From NCBI RefSeq assembly GCF_000969825.1, contig NZ_KQ033919.1:3546749-3610748 (forward strand): a stretch of 64,000 nt of DNA. The letters are read 5' to 3'. This stretch comes from Parabacteroides gordonii MS-1 = DSM 23371. Lineage in GTDB: Bacteria > Bacteroidota > Bacteroidia > Bacteroidales > Tannerellaceae. This document shows, in pieces, positions 15,789 to 25,247 of the stretch. The position numbers and the translations under genes were made by a program. The notes beneath the pieces were generated by a model. It saw nothing but the letters and a program-made list of their open reading frames with translations, searched no databases and was not told the DNA's origin. Position 1 is the stretch's first letter. Every line of letters begins with the position of its first letter.

Positions 15789-17012
15789 TTATATCCGGTT
15801 GCCGGGAATCTTCAATGTAAAGCGGCTACCTTTGCCTTCTTTCGAACTGACCAGGATGTCCCCTTTCAACTGTTCGGCGATGGTCTTGCAGATAGAGAGT
15901 CCGAGACCGGTGCCCTGTGCAAATTCATTCTGTTTGTAGAAACGTTCGAATACTTTCTCGAGTGCATCTTCCGACATACCGATACCTGTATCTTCCACAT
16001 AAATGTAAACCTGCTTTTCGTCTTCATTATATGTATATCCCAGCTTGATATATCCGTTCTTGGTGAACTTGACGGCATTGTTTATAAAGTTTGTGATAAC
16101 CTGTGTAAAGCGGAAACGGTCTACGTGCACATCGATGGACACTTCAGGAATATCTTTAATAAATTGGATATGGGGAGGGATCAGCAGATGATGTGTCTGA
16201 TAAAGCTCTTCCACTAAATCATTCAGTTTAAGAGTCTCGAAAGTAAAACTCATGCGGCCGGACTCGATGCGCGACAGCTCCAGAATATCGTTAATCAGCT
16301 TCAACAACAGGTTACTGTTCTTATTGATCGTATCTTTGAATAACTCTTTCTCTTCTTCTCCCAGGTCTTTTTCTTCCTGCAGGAGGTTGGAGAAACCGAC
16401 GATGGCATTCAGAGGTGTCCGTATTTCGTGGCTCATATTGGCCAGGAAAGCCGATTTCATCTTATTGGCCTCTTCCGCTTTTTCCTGAAGAATGATGAGT
16501 TTCTGTTCTTTTTCCTTGAAAGACTGTATGTTCAGGCAAAGACCGAACACTGTTTGGTCTGGCTCTTTTTTATCTTCTCCCCGGTTGTAGCGTAACTCCC
16601 ACCAGCTATATTTTTTCCCGCTGAAATTGAACCTGCATTGGATGGTCGTATCTTCCCAGATGTTGGAGTTGATATCCTGGATATGCTTGTTCAAATGCTC
16701 CTGGTCGTCCGGATGGGTCATGGATAACAGTTCGTCGAGCGACATTTTCCGAGGCTTGATCTGATTGGCTGTAAAGAAGTCATTCTCAAAAATGAATACC
16801 CCGTTTTCCAGTCGCCAGGCATACGTATTTCCGCCTTCCATTGCGAGCTGGAGGAAGCGCCTTTCTTGTATCAGGTTTATCTGTACCTGTCGTTTGCGCT
16901 TGTATTCACTCCTGTACAAATATAATAACTGGGTGATGATATAGATTACCAGGACTAAAAACAGAATGCCACCTATCATCATTGTTTTATGATAACGTTC
17001 GAAAAGGGGCAT
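15789..17012 (-). pseudogene. Sensor histidine kinase, C-terminal part of a frameshifted gene
   Basis: This 407-residue frame holds a transmembrane helix (about 12-33), a PAS-like domain (about 45-165), a HisKA domain with the phospho-acceptor in ANMSHEIRTPLNAIVGFSN, and an HATPase with the N box QVITNFINNAVKFTKNG, G1 DTGIGM and G2 GTGLGLS. Reading the same frame upstream through 17027 gives SIIYNMPLFERY, which continues the sequence of the sensor part encoded just before. The two frames are offset by one base, so this looks like a single hybrid sensor gene broken by a small indel near 17028. If ATG 17012 is used, a membrane-anchored kinase without its sensor could still be made. Confidence 0.8.
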
Positions 17013-17025
17013 ATTATAGATGATA

Positions 17026-18051
17026 CTATGCCGGAAGATCTTTCTTTTCTATATTGAAACGCTGCATCTCATTCCAGTCAAAGGCATATACTTTCGGGCT
17101 TTCTTCCAGAGAAAAATCAGAAGGCTTACTTCCTTTTATTATGGAGGCAGCTCTTTCCGCTACAATTTCTGCTTGTATTTCCAGTGTGGTGAAATAGCCG
17201 CCTGTAATTCCTTTCCCATCATTAAATCCGTTATTGATCACCGTAAAATTCGGAACATTGGCCAGACGTCCGATGGTTAACACATCAAAGTCAAGAATGA
17301 TCTGCAAGCAGGCAGTGTATGGCTTGCTCTCGAAAATAGCCAGCAATCCTTTTGCCGAAAGATAAGCCGTTTCAGTAGTGTACAGGATAGACTTTCCCGG
17401 CTCCCCCGGACAAATATCTTCCGGATATTCATTTTTCTTTTGATGGTATAGGCCGATCCGTATGGTTCTGCCCGTGCCTTTCACTTCTTCCTGGATAGTT
17501 CTGAATGACTCGCGCCCCATGAAGCGTAGATGCTTAAAGAAAAGTATATTGGAGGAACCGTATAATTTTTCTATCAGTTCGATAGTCGTTATGTAATCCG
17601 GCTTATCCCAGAAGCCGGTGAAGTTCGGGTGTTGTTCCAGCAAAAGCTGATTAGGAAAGTTTACGCCCGAGTAGACGACAGGCTTGGTTTTTCCCAACGA
17701 GTGGTTACAAGCCATCAGGGTATAGGTGGCCTGATCGTCGTTGACGAGTATGATATCTGGATTCCAGTCTTGGATCGAGTCAAGGTAGTGGTACATCCTG
17801 GCATTTTCTTCCGCTTCGTTATAGCGTTCGCTATCCAGGTAAAAGGTATGGATGTCAGTCCGGATATCTTGGTCTTCCAGCTTTTCTCCGATCAGGTTGC
17901 TGAACTTGGAGTACGTGACAAGTTCTTCCGTATAAGAATGGATTACCAGTATCTTGTATACAGGCTCATTCGTATGCGTCTTAAATACCCCGGATTTTGC
18001 CTCTGGAATGAGTAAAAGCAGGAAAAATAATATCTGTAGAAAGTTTTTCAA
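17026..18051 (-). pseudogene. ABC-type periplasmic sensor domain, N-terminal part of the frameshifted kinase
   Basis: This 341-residue frame has a signal peptide (1-20) and a periplasmic binding domain of the ABC_sub_bind type: KILVIHSYTEE, PDIILVNDDQAT, PVVYSGVNFPNQ. It ends abruptly at LPA-stop. In Bacteroidetes this domain is normally followed in the same protein by an 'LPxxSIIxN' linker, a membrane helix, PAS and kinase. That linker is present downstream in another frame. The start is an unusual TTG at 18051, preceded by AGGAG (18061-18057 region). Promoter elements lie at 18115-18144. It could be a true inactivating mutation or a base error. Confidence 0.8.
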
Positions 18052-18114
18052 GGAATACTCCTATTAATTTATTATACCCTTTTCTGTTAATTTGCTTATT
18101 TCGATAATCGCACG

Positions 18115-18144
18115 CAAAGATAATTAAAAGGCTAACAAAATCAA
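18115..18144 (-). promoter_or_regulatory. Promoter of the sensor kinase gene
   Basis: On the minus strand TTG (18144-18142), 19 bases, TATCTTTG (18122-18115). The leader to TTG 18051 is about 55 bases and contains the AGGAG site. Confidence 0.65.
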
Positions 18145-18161
18145 CGGTTCTTAAGAAATAG

Positions 18162-19361
18162 TTATTTTTTTACGGGATAATCCGGATATAATAAATATTT
18201 CTTTCTCATTTGCTTGTAAGTATCCAGTTCCGGCTTCCAGCTTTCCCGTATCTCTTCTTCCGTTAAACCCCTCACAATCTGGTATCTGAGTTCTTTTGTT
18301 CCGGCCAGTAAGTCGAACCATTGGGGACGGGAGAAGAAGAAGGCCTGGTCTTTCCCGGCTTTCTCGTAAAAATCCAGGAAGAAGCGCAAACTCAACCCAC
18401 CCTCGAAAGGATATTCCCGAAGATCTACTCCATAACACTCTTTATCCTTTTGCAAAGGATTCGTATCGAATCCGGGAAGTGATACCGGTGTGAAAGAGAA
18501 ATCCCCATATTTCCTGTCCGGGAAGCCGATTACCTGAAACGGATAATAAGTTCCCCGTCCGATACTGACATTCGTTGCTTCAAAGAAACATAACGAGGGA
18601 TACAGGCGGATCGACTGGTCGTTAGGCAGGTTGGGAGAGGGTTTGACCGGCAACCAGTAAGGATCGCCATGCCGCCAGTTCTCCATTTTGACAATATGCA
18701 GTTTGCAACTGTCGGGCGAACTTTTCAGCCACCCTTCGCTATTGATCATCCAGGCCAGTTCGCCGACTGTCAGTCCGTGCAGGATAGGCAGAGGATCTAC
18801 ACCTACAAATGATTCAAAGCCTTTTTTACGGATCGGGCCATCTACAAAATCATTCGGGTTCGGACGGTCGAGCACGATGAACTCTACACCATTTTCGGCA
18901 CATGCTTCCATTACGTAATGCATGGTACTTATATAGGTATAGAAACGTACCCCCACATCCTGTATGTCGAATACGACCACATCCAGTCCCTGCAATTGCT
19001 CGGCTGTCGGCTTTTTATTCTTTCCGTAGATAGAAACAATAGGAATACCCGTTTTCAGGTCGCGACTGTCTTTTATATCGGCTCCGGCATCTGCCGTACC
19101 TCTGAAGCCATGTTCCGGGGCAAAAACCTTTTTTACCTGGATTCCTTTCTCCAACAAAGCATCCAGTAAATGTTTCTGCTGTTTCTCGAGGATAGAAGTT
19201 TGGTTAACGACCAGTCCGACTTGTTTGTCCTGCAACAGGCGGGTCACTACGTCCATTCTTTCAGCTCCGAGTACCAAGGGAGCCTGCGGTGTAATAGCCT
19301 GAATTTCGGGCAAAAGTATCATGCCAAGTAGCCAAAGTGTAAGTCTGAAAACTGTTTTCAT
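18162..19361 (-). CDS. namZ: NamZ-type exo-beta-N-acetylmuramidase (DUF1343)
   Basis: The protein is 399 residues from ATG 19361 and starts with a signal peptide ending LLPEIQA. The longer frame to 19400 would spoil the signal. Family blocks are VGLVVNQTS, VFAPEHGFRG, VVFDIQDVGVRFYTYISTM and IVLDRPNP. DUF1343 proteins of Tannerella and Bacillus (YbbC) remove N-acetylmuramic acid from the non-reducing end of peptidoglycan chains, so this is likely a wall-recycling enzyme. A -7 box (19389-19396) lies upstream. It is the only gene of its transcript visible here. Confidence 0.9.
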   Translation of the reverse strand: MKTVFRLTLWLLGMILLPEIQAITPQAPLVLGAERMDVVTRLLQDKQVGLVVNQTSILEKQQKHLLDALLEKGIQVKKVFAPEHGFRGTADAGADIKDSRDLKTGIPIVSIYGKNKKPTAEQLQGLDVVVFDIQDVGVRFYTYISTMHYVMEACAENGVEFIVLDRPNPNDFVDGPIRKKGFESFVGVDPLPILHGLTVGELAWMINSEGWLKSSPDSCKLHIVKMENWRHGDPYWLPVKPSPNLPNDQSIRLYPSLCFFEATNVSIGRGTYYPFQVIGFPDRKYGDFSFTPVSLPGFDTNPLQKDKECYGVDLREYPFEGGLSLRFFLDFYEKAGKDQAFFFSRPQWFDLLAGTKELRYQIVRGLTEEEIRESWKPELDTYKQMRKKYLLYPDYPVKK

Positions 19362-19388
19362 AATCTGTTTCCTAATGTATCTTGGATG

Positions 19389-19396
19389 CAAAAGTA
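19389..19396 (-). promoter_or_regulatory. -7 box of namZ
   Basis: TACTTTTG on the minus strand, about 28 bases before ATG 19361. The -33 region has only a weak match. Confidence 0.5.
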
Positions 19397-19517
19397 GCAA
19401 ATGTTCGCATCATTAAAGCTATGGAAAGAATTAAAAGTGTTTATATTTAACATGTTTCGCATGAACCATCCGCTTCTTGGCAGTGTTGAAATGGCATAAA
19501 CATAAATAAAGAATCAT

Positions 19518-19700
19518 ATGGCAACGAAATTACCAAGAATAAAGGAAAAAGCGAAGACAGAAGCTTTAGTGTTGGATCACAAGGAAGAACGTTATCCGGT
19601 GCAGCAGGTGGCTACCAAAGGGGAAATAACAAAAAAGGAAGTAAAAGAAGCTGTACGTGAAATAAATCCGGACGAAGATAGTCTGGGCTGCCGGGGATGA
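19518..19700 (+). CDS. Small hypothetical protein, 60 aa
   Basis: This very charged 60-residue protein (many Lys and Glu) has no membrane segment. It starts at ATG 19518 after an A-rich leader typical of Bacteroidetes. I do not recognise a family. The stop codon is immediately followed by, and its last base belongs to, a 24-bp perfect inverted repeat that could end the transcript. The lysine/glutamate pattern (TKKEVKEAVREINPDEDS) suggests a helical, possibly nucleic-acid or protein-binding peptide. The reading frame may be real but its short length makes this uncertain. Confidence 0.5.
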   Translation: MATKLPRIKEKAKTEALVLDHKEERYPVQQVATKGEITKKEVKEAVREINPDEDSLGCRG

Positions 19701-19771
19701 TTTTGTTTCATGCTAGTGAAACAACTGTTTCACCCTGATGGAACAACTGTTTCACTAGCATGAAACAAAAT
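19700..19771. repeat. 24-bp perfect inverted repeat with structured loop
   Basis: Arms 19700-19723 and 19748-19771 are exact reverse complements and the 24-base loop can pair further (GTTTCA with TGGAAC). The core GTGAAACAACTGTTTCAC is itself a near-palindrome. It starts at the last base of the small ORF stop codon and ends in AAAAT or ATTTT on either strand. It could be a bidirectional terminator or a dispersed intergenic repeat. Confidence 0.8.
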
Positions 19772-19837
19772 TATGTCAGGGAGAAGCAAACACTGATCTC
19801 CGGGGAAATATTTGGGGATGTCAAAGAGTAAATTATA

Positions 19838-19845
19838 TATCTTTG
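19838..19845 (+). promoter_or_regulatory. -7 box of HD-domain gene
   Basis: TATCTTTG, 27 bases before ATG 19873. A TTTG at 19811-19814 is a possible -33 element, but the spacer (23 bases) is long. Confidence 0.5.
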
Positions 19846-19872
19846 CGGTCTGAATGCAAAACATAAATAAAA

Positions 19873-20415
19873 ATGAACCCTATTGATATTATTTCAAAAT
19901 ATTATCCGGCGGAGTCGGATGCCTGGCATATTTTAGTAACACATAGCCGCAGCGTGACAGGCAAAGCCTTGAGCCTTGCCCGCCTGCATCCGGAAATGGA
20001 GCTCGATCTTCCGTTTATAGAGGAAGCGGCTATGCTTCACGATATCGGTATATTCCTGTGCAATGCACCGGAGATAGATTGCCACGGTTCCGCAGAATAC
20101 ATTTGTCACGGCTATTTGGGTGCCGACCTGATGCGGCAAGAAGGTTTCCCGCGTCATGCCCTGGTTTGCGAACGGCATACAGGAACCGGTATCACCTTGG
20201 AGATGATAGAACAAAGGCATCTTCCGTTGCCCCACCGGATAATGGTGCCGGTTTCGTTGGAAGAGCAATTGATTTGCTTTGCCGACAAATTTTACAGTAA
20301 GACGAAATTAGACAAAGAGAAGCCGGTCGAGAAGGTAAAACAGGGTCTTGTAAAGTATGGCGAGGAGACTGTAATACGTTTTGATAACTGGTGTAAACTC
20401 TTTTTAGGGGAATAA
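19873..20415 (+). CDS. HD domain-containing phosphohydrolase
   Basis: The 180-residue soluble protein carries an HD domain. The first metal ligand is the early His in VTHSRSVT, the HD pair is MLHDIGIF (about 58-59), and later ligands are likely in HGYLGADLM and CERHTG. HD proteins of this size hydrolyse phosphate esters of nucleotides or related molecules; the substrate cannot be deduced. It precedes lptD by 85 bases but has its own -7 box. The GTGITLEMI block is shared with the family formerly called YqeK/HDIG-like proteins, so an alternative nucleotide hydrolase role is possible. Confidence 0.85.
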   Translation: MNPIDIISKYYPAESDAWHILVTHSRSVTGKALSLARLHPEMELDLPFIEEAAMLHDIGIFLCNAPEIDCHGSAEYICHGYLGADLMRQEGFPRHALVCERHTGTGITLEMIEQRHLPLPHRIMVPVSLEEQLICFADKFYSKTKLDKEKPVEKVKQGLVKYGEETVIRFDNWCKLFLGE

Positions 20416-20441
20416 AAGCTGAAGGGCTCATTAATTTGTTA

Positions 20442-20449
20442 TACATTTG
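20442..20449 (+). promoter_or_regulatory. -7 box of lptD-like gene
   Basis: TACATTTG, 51 bases before ATG 20501; no clear -33 match. Confidence 0.45.
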
Positions 20450-20500
20450 CAAGCTGTAACGGATCGGTTGAGGCTCAACCGGCACTTGTCAACTTAATTA

Positions 20501-23236
20501 ATGAAATACAGAGGTTTAATTATCCTATTATATTTCCTCGCCGGGGCTTTGATGATGTATTCGCAGGAGCTGGTTGCCCCGACGGATACTGTGTTGGCTG
20601 TTGTGGGGGATACGATAGTTCCGGTCGCAACTGACAGTACGGCACTGGCTTCTGATTCCATTCCTAAAAAACAGACCGGTCTCGACGCGCCTGTTGCTTA
20701 TCAAGCAAAGGACTCTATTGTCATGACTGCCGGTAACTGGGCTTATCTGTACGGTGAAGGTGATGTAAAATACCAGCAAATCGGATTGCAGGCTGAAGTG
20801 ATCGAGATGAATATGGACAGTAGTCTGGTATTCGCCAAATTCGGTCTCGACTCTATCGGTGAGGAGTTCGGTTACCCTTTGTTTAAGGACGGCGACCAGG
20901 AGTATGAATCGAAGACGATGCGCTATAACTTTACTACCCGGAAAGGATATATTACGGATGTGATCACCCAGCAGGGGGAAGGTTATGTAACAGCCGGCCG
21001 CACGAAGAAGATGGAAGACGATGTAATGAACATGGTAGGCGGTAAATATACGACCTGCGATGAGCACGACCATCCCCACTTTTATATTCAGATGACCAAA
21101 GCGAAGGTTCGGCCTAAAAAGAATATCGTTACCGGGCCGGTCTATATGGTTATCGAAGATGTGCCGCTTTACCCTATCGGGTTGCCTTTCTGTTTCTTCC
21201 CGTTCTCGAGCACTTATTCTTCCGGTGTGATCATGCCGACTTATACCGACGACTCCAATCGGGGGTTCGGTTTACGTGATGGTGGATATTATTTCGCTTT
21301 AAGCGATTATGTCGACCTGGCTGTAACAGGGGAAATATATACGAAAGGGTCGTGGGGACTTCAGGCGCAATCTTCCTATAGAAAAAGATACCGGTTCTCC
21401 GGTAATTTTAATGCCGCTTATCAGGTCACGAAGTTTGGTGACAAGGGACTTCCCGATTATAGTCTGAATAAAGACTTCCGGTTGAATTGGACACATTCGC
21501 AGGATCCCAAGGCGAATCCGTACCGTACATTCTCTGCTAGCGTGAACTTCTCGACCAGTAGTTTCGACCGTAATAAGGCAAATGGTTTCCTGAATCCCAA
21601 TAACTCCGACGCTATCTCGAATACGAAAGGTTCGAGTGTCAATATTACGCAGCGTTTCCCGAATGCCCCATTGTCGCTTTCAGCTACAATGAACGTCAAC
21701 CAGCGGTCGAGCGACTCTTCTGTCGCAGTCACTTTTCCTAACCTGACGATTACATTGAGCCGTATCTATCCGTTCAAGCGTAAGAATCCGATCGGAAAAG
21801 AGCGTTGGTACGAAAAGATCTCGATGAGCTATTCGGGATATTTCAAAAATAGTATTACTACAAAGGAAAACTTATTGTTCAAGTCGAATCTGATCAAGGA
21901 CTGGAAGAACTCGATGGAACATAGTATTCCGGTCAGTGCTACTTTTACTGCATTCAAGTATATCAACATCTCCCCTTCATTCAATTATAAGGAAAGCTGG
22001 TATACAAGCAAGATAACGAAACAGTTCGACCCGCAACTGAATAGACTGGTAGACCGTGATACTACCTACGGTTTTTATCGTATCTACAACTATAATGCCT
22101 CTGTTTCTGCATCAACTACTTTATACGGTATGTATAAGCCGCTTCCTTTCCTGGGAGACAAGGTGCAGGCAATCCGTCACCGTATGGAGCCATCTATCAG
22201 TATCAGTGCAGCTCCTGACTTTGGAAGTAGCATTCATGGTTTCTATGATCATTATCAGTATATCGATGCTAATGGCGAACAGGTCGATTATGTATATTCT
22301 CCTTTCGCACATAACGGCTCTATTCCCGGCGGAAAGCAGGGAAGTTTGAACTTCTCTTTGGATAACAACGTTGAAATGAAGATCAAATCGGATAAGGACA
22401 GTACCGGTATCCGTAAGATTAGTCTGATCGATAAGCTGTCGTTGGGTATGAGTTATAATATGGCAGCCGACTCATTCAAATGGAGCGACCTTTCTGTCGG
22501 TCTGCGTCTGAAGTTCTCAAAGAATTATACCTTGAACCTGAATGGGCAGTTCGATACATACACCTATCAGGCTGACAGCAAAGGAAATCCTATCAGGGTC
22601 GATGTTCCACGTTGGAAAGCAGGTAAAGGTATCGGGCGTTTACGTTCTACCGGAACAAGCTTTTCCTATACCTTCAACAACGATACCTTCAGGAAATGGT
22701 TCGGAGGAGAAACGGATAGCAACATACCGGAAGAGAATATTGGCGACGGCGAACTGGAAGACCTGACCGCCGAGAACCCGAATGACGCCACCGTGCCGGA
22801 AGAGAAAGAAGGCGGCCGTTTACGTGGAAAGAAGAAAGATACCGGTGAATATGACGCGGACGGCTATCTGATCAGTAAGATTCCTTGGAGTTTGTCATTC
22901 AATTATAGCATGCAGTTGCGTTATGGAGATTTCGATCCGAACAAATTGGAATATAAATATGCATTAACGCATGCCTTGAGCTTTAACGGAAACATCCAGC
23001 CGACCAAGAACTGGAGTTTCAACTTCAATGCTACTTACGACTTTGACAATAAAAAGATCTCGTACATGACATGTAATGTGACACGTAACCTGCACTGTTT
23101 CCAGATGTCGGCGAGCTTCGTGCCGGTAGGGCCGTATAAATCGTACACTTTCTCGATCGCGGTAAGTTCTTCCCTGCTGAAAGACCTGAAATATAACCAG
23201 AGCAGTAATGTGCGTGAAGGACAAACCTGGTATTAA
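20501..23236 (+). CDS. LptD-like LPS assembly outer-membrane protein
   Basis: The 911-residue protein has a signal peptide (1-22), an N-terminal OstA/LptA-like beta-jellyroll region (about 65-230: AYLYGEGDVKYQQIGLQAEVI is its start) and a large C-terminal beta-barrel with many aromatic strands. LptD moves lipopolysaccharide to the cell surface. Bacteroidetes proteins of this type are annotated as putative LPS assembly protein LptD. An acidic insert (about residues 745-785, many Glu, Asp and Gly) lies in the barrel. It is followed by a strong bidirectional terminator shared with convergent ung. Confidence 0.85.
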   Translation: MKYRGLIILLYFLAGALMMYSQELVAPTDTVLAVVGDTIVPVATDSTALASDSIPKKQTGLDAPVAYQAKDSIVMTAGNWAYLYGEGDVKYQQIGLQAEVIEMNMDSSLVFAKFGLDSIGEEFGYPLFKDGDQEYESKTMRYNFTTRKGYITDVITQQGEGYVTAGRTKKMEDDVMNMVGGKYTTCDEHDHPHFYIQMTKAKVRPKKNIVTGPVYMVIEDVPLYPIGLPFCFFPFSSTYSSGVIMPTYTDDSNRGFGLRDGGYYFALSDYVDLAVTGEIYTKGSWGLQAQSSYRKRYRFSGNFNAAYQVTKFGDKGLPDYSLNKDFRLNWTHSQDPKANPYRTFSASVNFSTSSFDRNKANGFLNPNNSDAISNTKGSSVNITQRFPNAPLSLSATMNVNQRSSDSSVAVTFPNLTITLSRIYPFKRKNPIGKERWYEKISMSYSGYFKNSITTKENLLFKSNLIKDWKNSMEHSIPVSATFTAFKYINISPSFNYKESWYTSKITKQFDPQLNRLVDRDTTYGFYRIYNYNASVSASTTLYGMYKPLPFLGDKVQAIRHRMEPSISISAAPDFGSSIHGFYDHYQYIDANGEQVDYVYSPFAHNGSIPGGKQGSLNFSLDNNVEMKIKSDKDSTGIRKISLIDKLSLGMSYNMAADSFKWSDLSVGLRLKFSKNYTLNLNGQFDTYTYQADSKGNPIRVDVPRWKAGKGIGRLRSTGTSFSYTFNNDTFRKWFGGETDSNIPEENIGDGELEDLTAENPNDATVPEEKEGGRLRGKKKDTGEYDADGYLISKIPWSLSFNYSMQLRYGDFDPNKLEYKYALTHALSFNGNIQPTKNWSFNFNATYDFDNKKISYMTCNVTRNLHCFQMSASFVPVGPYKSYTFSIAVSSSLLKDLKYNQSSNVREGQTWY

Positions 23237-23251
23237 TCATATAACCTAGAT

Positions 23252-23296
23252 ATAAAAGAAAAGGCGATGAAAACTATTCATCGCCTTTTCTTTTAT
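23252..23296. terminator. Bidirectional terminator between lptD-like gene and ung
   Basis: A 20-base perfect stem (left arm 23252-23271, right arm 23277-23296) encloses a 5-base loop. It has A-rich and T-rich ends on both sides, so it can end both convergent transcripts. Confidence 0.85.
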
Positions 23297-23310
23297 ATTC
23301 TGTTAGCCTT

Positions 23311-23973
23311 TTACCATTCAATCGGTGTCTGGCCGGTAGCAATCAGGTAATCGTTCGCCTTGCTGAAATGCTTATTCCCGAAGAACCCGCGGTAAGCGGA
23401 AAGGGGAGAAGGGTGTGCCGACTTTAAAATCATATTACGCGAAGCGTCGATAAACGCCCCTTTACGCTGTGCATACGATCCCCAAAGGATATAAACGATA
23501 TGGCTGCGTTCTTCCGCCAGTTTGTGGATAACGGCATCTGTAAATGTCTCCCATCCCCTGTTCTGATGTGAACCGGCCTGGTGGGCACGCACAGTCAGCG
23601 TAGCGTTTAGTAGTAACACTCCTTGGTCAGCCCAGCGCAACAGGTTACCACTGGTAGGCATCGGCTTTCCCAGATCGCTTTCTATCTCCTTGAATATATT
23701 GAGGAGAGAAGGGGGGAAAGGCGTTCCATCCTGTACAGAGAAACAAAGTCCATGCGCCTGTCCCGATTCATGGTAAGGATCTTGTCCCAATATAACCACT
23801 CTGACCTTGTCGAACGGGCAATGCTCGAAAGCATTAAAGATATAAGGGCCGGGAGGATATACGGCTCCCTGGCTATATTCCTGTTTGACAAAGTTGATCA
23901 GCTCGTTAAAATAACTTTTCTCAAATTCAGGAGCTAACCGTTCTTTCCAGCTTTCTTCAATCTTTACATCCAT
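23311..23973 (-). CDS. ung: Uracil-DNA glycosylase
   Basis: Ung removes uracil from DNA as the first step of base excision repair. The 220-residue protein has the water-activating loop G63-Q-D65-P-Y-H68 and the leucine-loop motif HPSPLSAYRGFFG (about 186-198), both intact. Family 1 length is normal. It lies 9 bases after asnA on the same strand and may be co-transcribed with it. Confidence 0.97.
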   Translation of the reverse strand: MDVKIEESWKERLAPEFEKSYFNELINFVKQEYSQGAVYPPGPYIFNAFEHCPFDKVRVVILGQDPYHESGQAHGLCFSVQDGTPFPPSLLNIFKEIESDLGKPMPTSGNLLRWADQGVLLLNATLTVRAHQAGSHQNRGWETFTDAVIHKLAEERSHIVYILWGSYAQRKGAFIDASRNMILKSAHPSPLSAYRGFFGNKHFSKANDYLIATGQTPIEW

Positions 23974-23982
23974 AGTTTTATA

Positions 23983-25020
23983 TTATATCAAGTGCATACC
24001 AGCAGCACGGGCTTCCTGACGCATTTCTTCCGGCCAGATACTTGCCTGGATCTCTCCGATATGAGCTTTACGCAGATAGAACATACACAGTCGGCTTTGT
24101 CCGATACCACCACCGATACTTTGAGGCAGTTCGCCGCTCAGCAGGCGTTTGTGGAAGTATAGTTCTCTCTTTTCTTCGGCATTGCAGATCGCAAGCTGAC
24201 GTTCCATCGCTTCCCTGTCTACACGGATACCCATAGAAGATAGTTCCAGCGAGCGGTTCAGCACTTCATCCCAGACAAGTAGGTCGCCGTTTAGTCCGGT
24301 TTGACCGTTTTCTGCCACAGTCGACCAATCGTCGTAGTCTGGAGCACGTCCGTCGTGTTTCTCCCCGTTGCTCAACTTGCATCCGATACCGATAATGAAT
24401 ACAGCTCCGTATTCCTTGCAAATGGCGTCTTCCCGTTCTTTCGGTGTAAAGGTAGGATATTTTTGTAACAAATCCTCGGAGTGTATGAAATGAATCTGCT
24501 GGGGAAGTGTCGGCCTGATATTGGGGAACATTTCGTAAACCAGATATTCCGTGCGCACCATAGCGGCATAGATACGGCGTACGATCTCTTTCAGGTATTC
24601 AATATTGCGTTCGCTGGGGCTCATAACCCGTTCCCAGTCCCATTGGTCGACATAGAGCGAATGGAGGTTGCCGAGTTCTTCGTCCGAACGGATCGCGTTC
24701 ATATCGGTGTAAATACCGTAACCTTCTTCTATATTATAATCGGCCAGCGTAAGACGTTTCCATTTGGCCAGTGAATGTACGATTTCGGCTTTGGAGTCGT
24801 TCAAATCCTTGATAGGGAATGTTACGGCGCGTTCGGTACCGTTCAGGTCATCATTGATACCCATCCCTTTAAGTACGAACAAAGGTGCCGTAACACGGCG
24901 CAGCCGTAGTTCGGAAGATAAGTTTTGCTGGAAAAAATCTTTGATTTTCTTGATCCCCATTTCTGTTTGGGATAGGTTAAGCAAAGCTTTATATCCTGCA
25001 GGTTTAATTAAATAGCTCAT
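23983..25020 (-). CDS. asnA: Aspartate-ammonia ligase
   Basis: AsnA makes asparagine from aspartate, ammonia and ATP. The 345-residue protein matches the class II aaRS-like family: the N-terminal LIKPAGYKALLNLSQTE, the VTAPLFVLKG motif and the C-terminal GGGIGQSRLCMFYLRKAHIG containing the motif 3 Arg. Its length is that of the family. A promoter (25058-25087) lies about 40 bases upstream. It and ung are the last protein genes before the tRNA-Arg gene where the prophage begins. Confidence 0.96.
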   Translation of the reverse strand: MSYLIKPAGYKALLNLSQTEMGIKKIKDFFQQNLSSELRLRRVTAPLFVLKGMGINDDLNGTERAVTFPIKDLNDSKAEIVHSLAKWKRLTLADYNIEEGYGIYTDMNAIRSDEELGNLHSLYVDQWDWERVMSPSERNIEYLKEIVRRIYAAMVRTEYLVYEMFPNIRPTLPQQIHFIHSEDLLQKYPTFTPKEREDAICKEYGAVFIIGIGCKLSNGEKHDGRAPDYDDWSTVAENGQTGLNGDLLVWDEVLNRSLELSSMGIRVDREAMERQLAICNAEEKRELYFHKRLLSGELPQSIGGGIGQSRLCMFYLRKAHIGEIQASIWPEEMRQEARAAGMHLI

Positions 25021-25057
25021 ATACTTGTTGTGCTTTGTGTTTGTAAATTATGCGTGG

Positions 25058-25087
25058 CAAAGATAATGATTAATGGCAAAATAGCAA
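25058..25087 (-). promoter_or_regulatory. Promoter of asnA-ung
   Basis: On the minus strand TTG (25087-25085), 19 bases, TATCTTTG (25065-25058). Confidence 0.65.
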
Positions 25088-25205
25088 TGTAGATGTCTCT
25101 TTTATTTGCAAAATGGCAGGATATATGGCTAAGAGAGTTGCAAAATATCAAAACATATGTTGTGCAACAGAAAAAGAAAGAAAGCGAAAACTCTTAGCCC
25201 CTACA

Positions 25206-25237
25206 TTTGCTTTCCTGCGATATTATATTTACTTTTG
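25206..25237 (+). promoter_or_regulatory. Promoter of tRNA-Arg
   Basis: TTTG (25206-25209), 20-base spacer, TACTTTTG (25230-25237), 10 bases before the tRNA 5' end. This is a full consensus promoter. Confidence 0.75.
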
Positions 25238-25247
25238 CACCGTCTTT

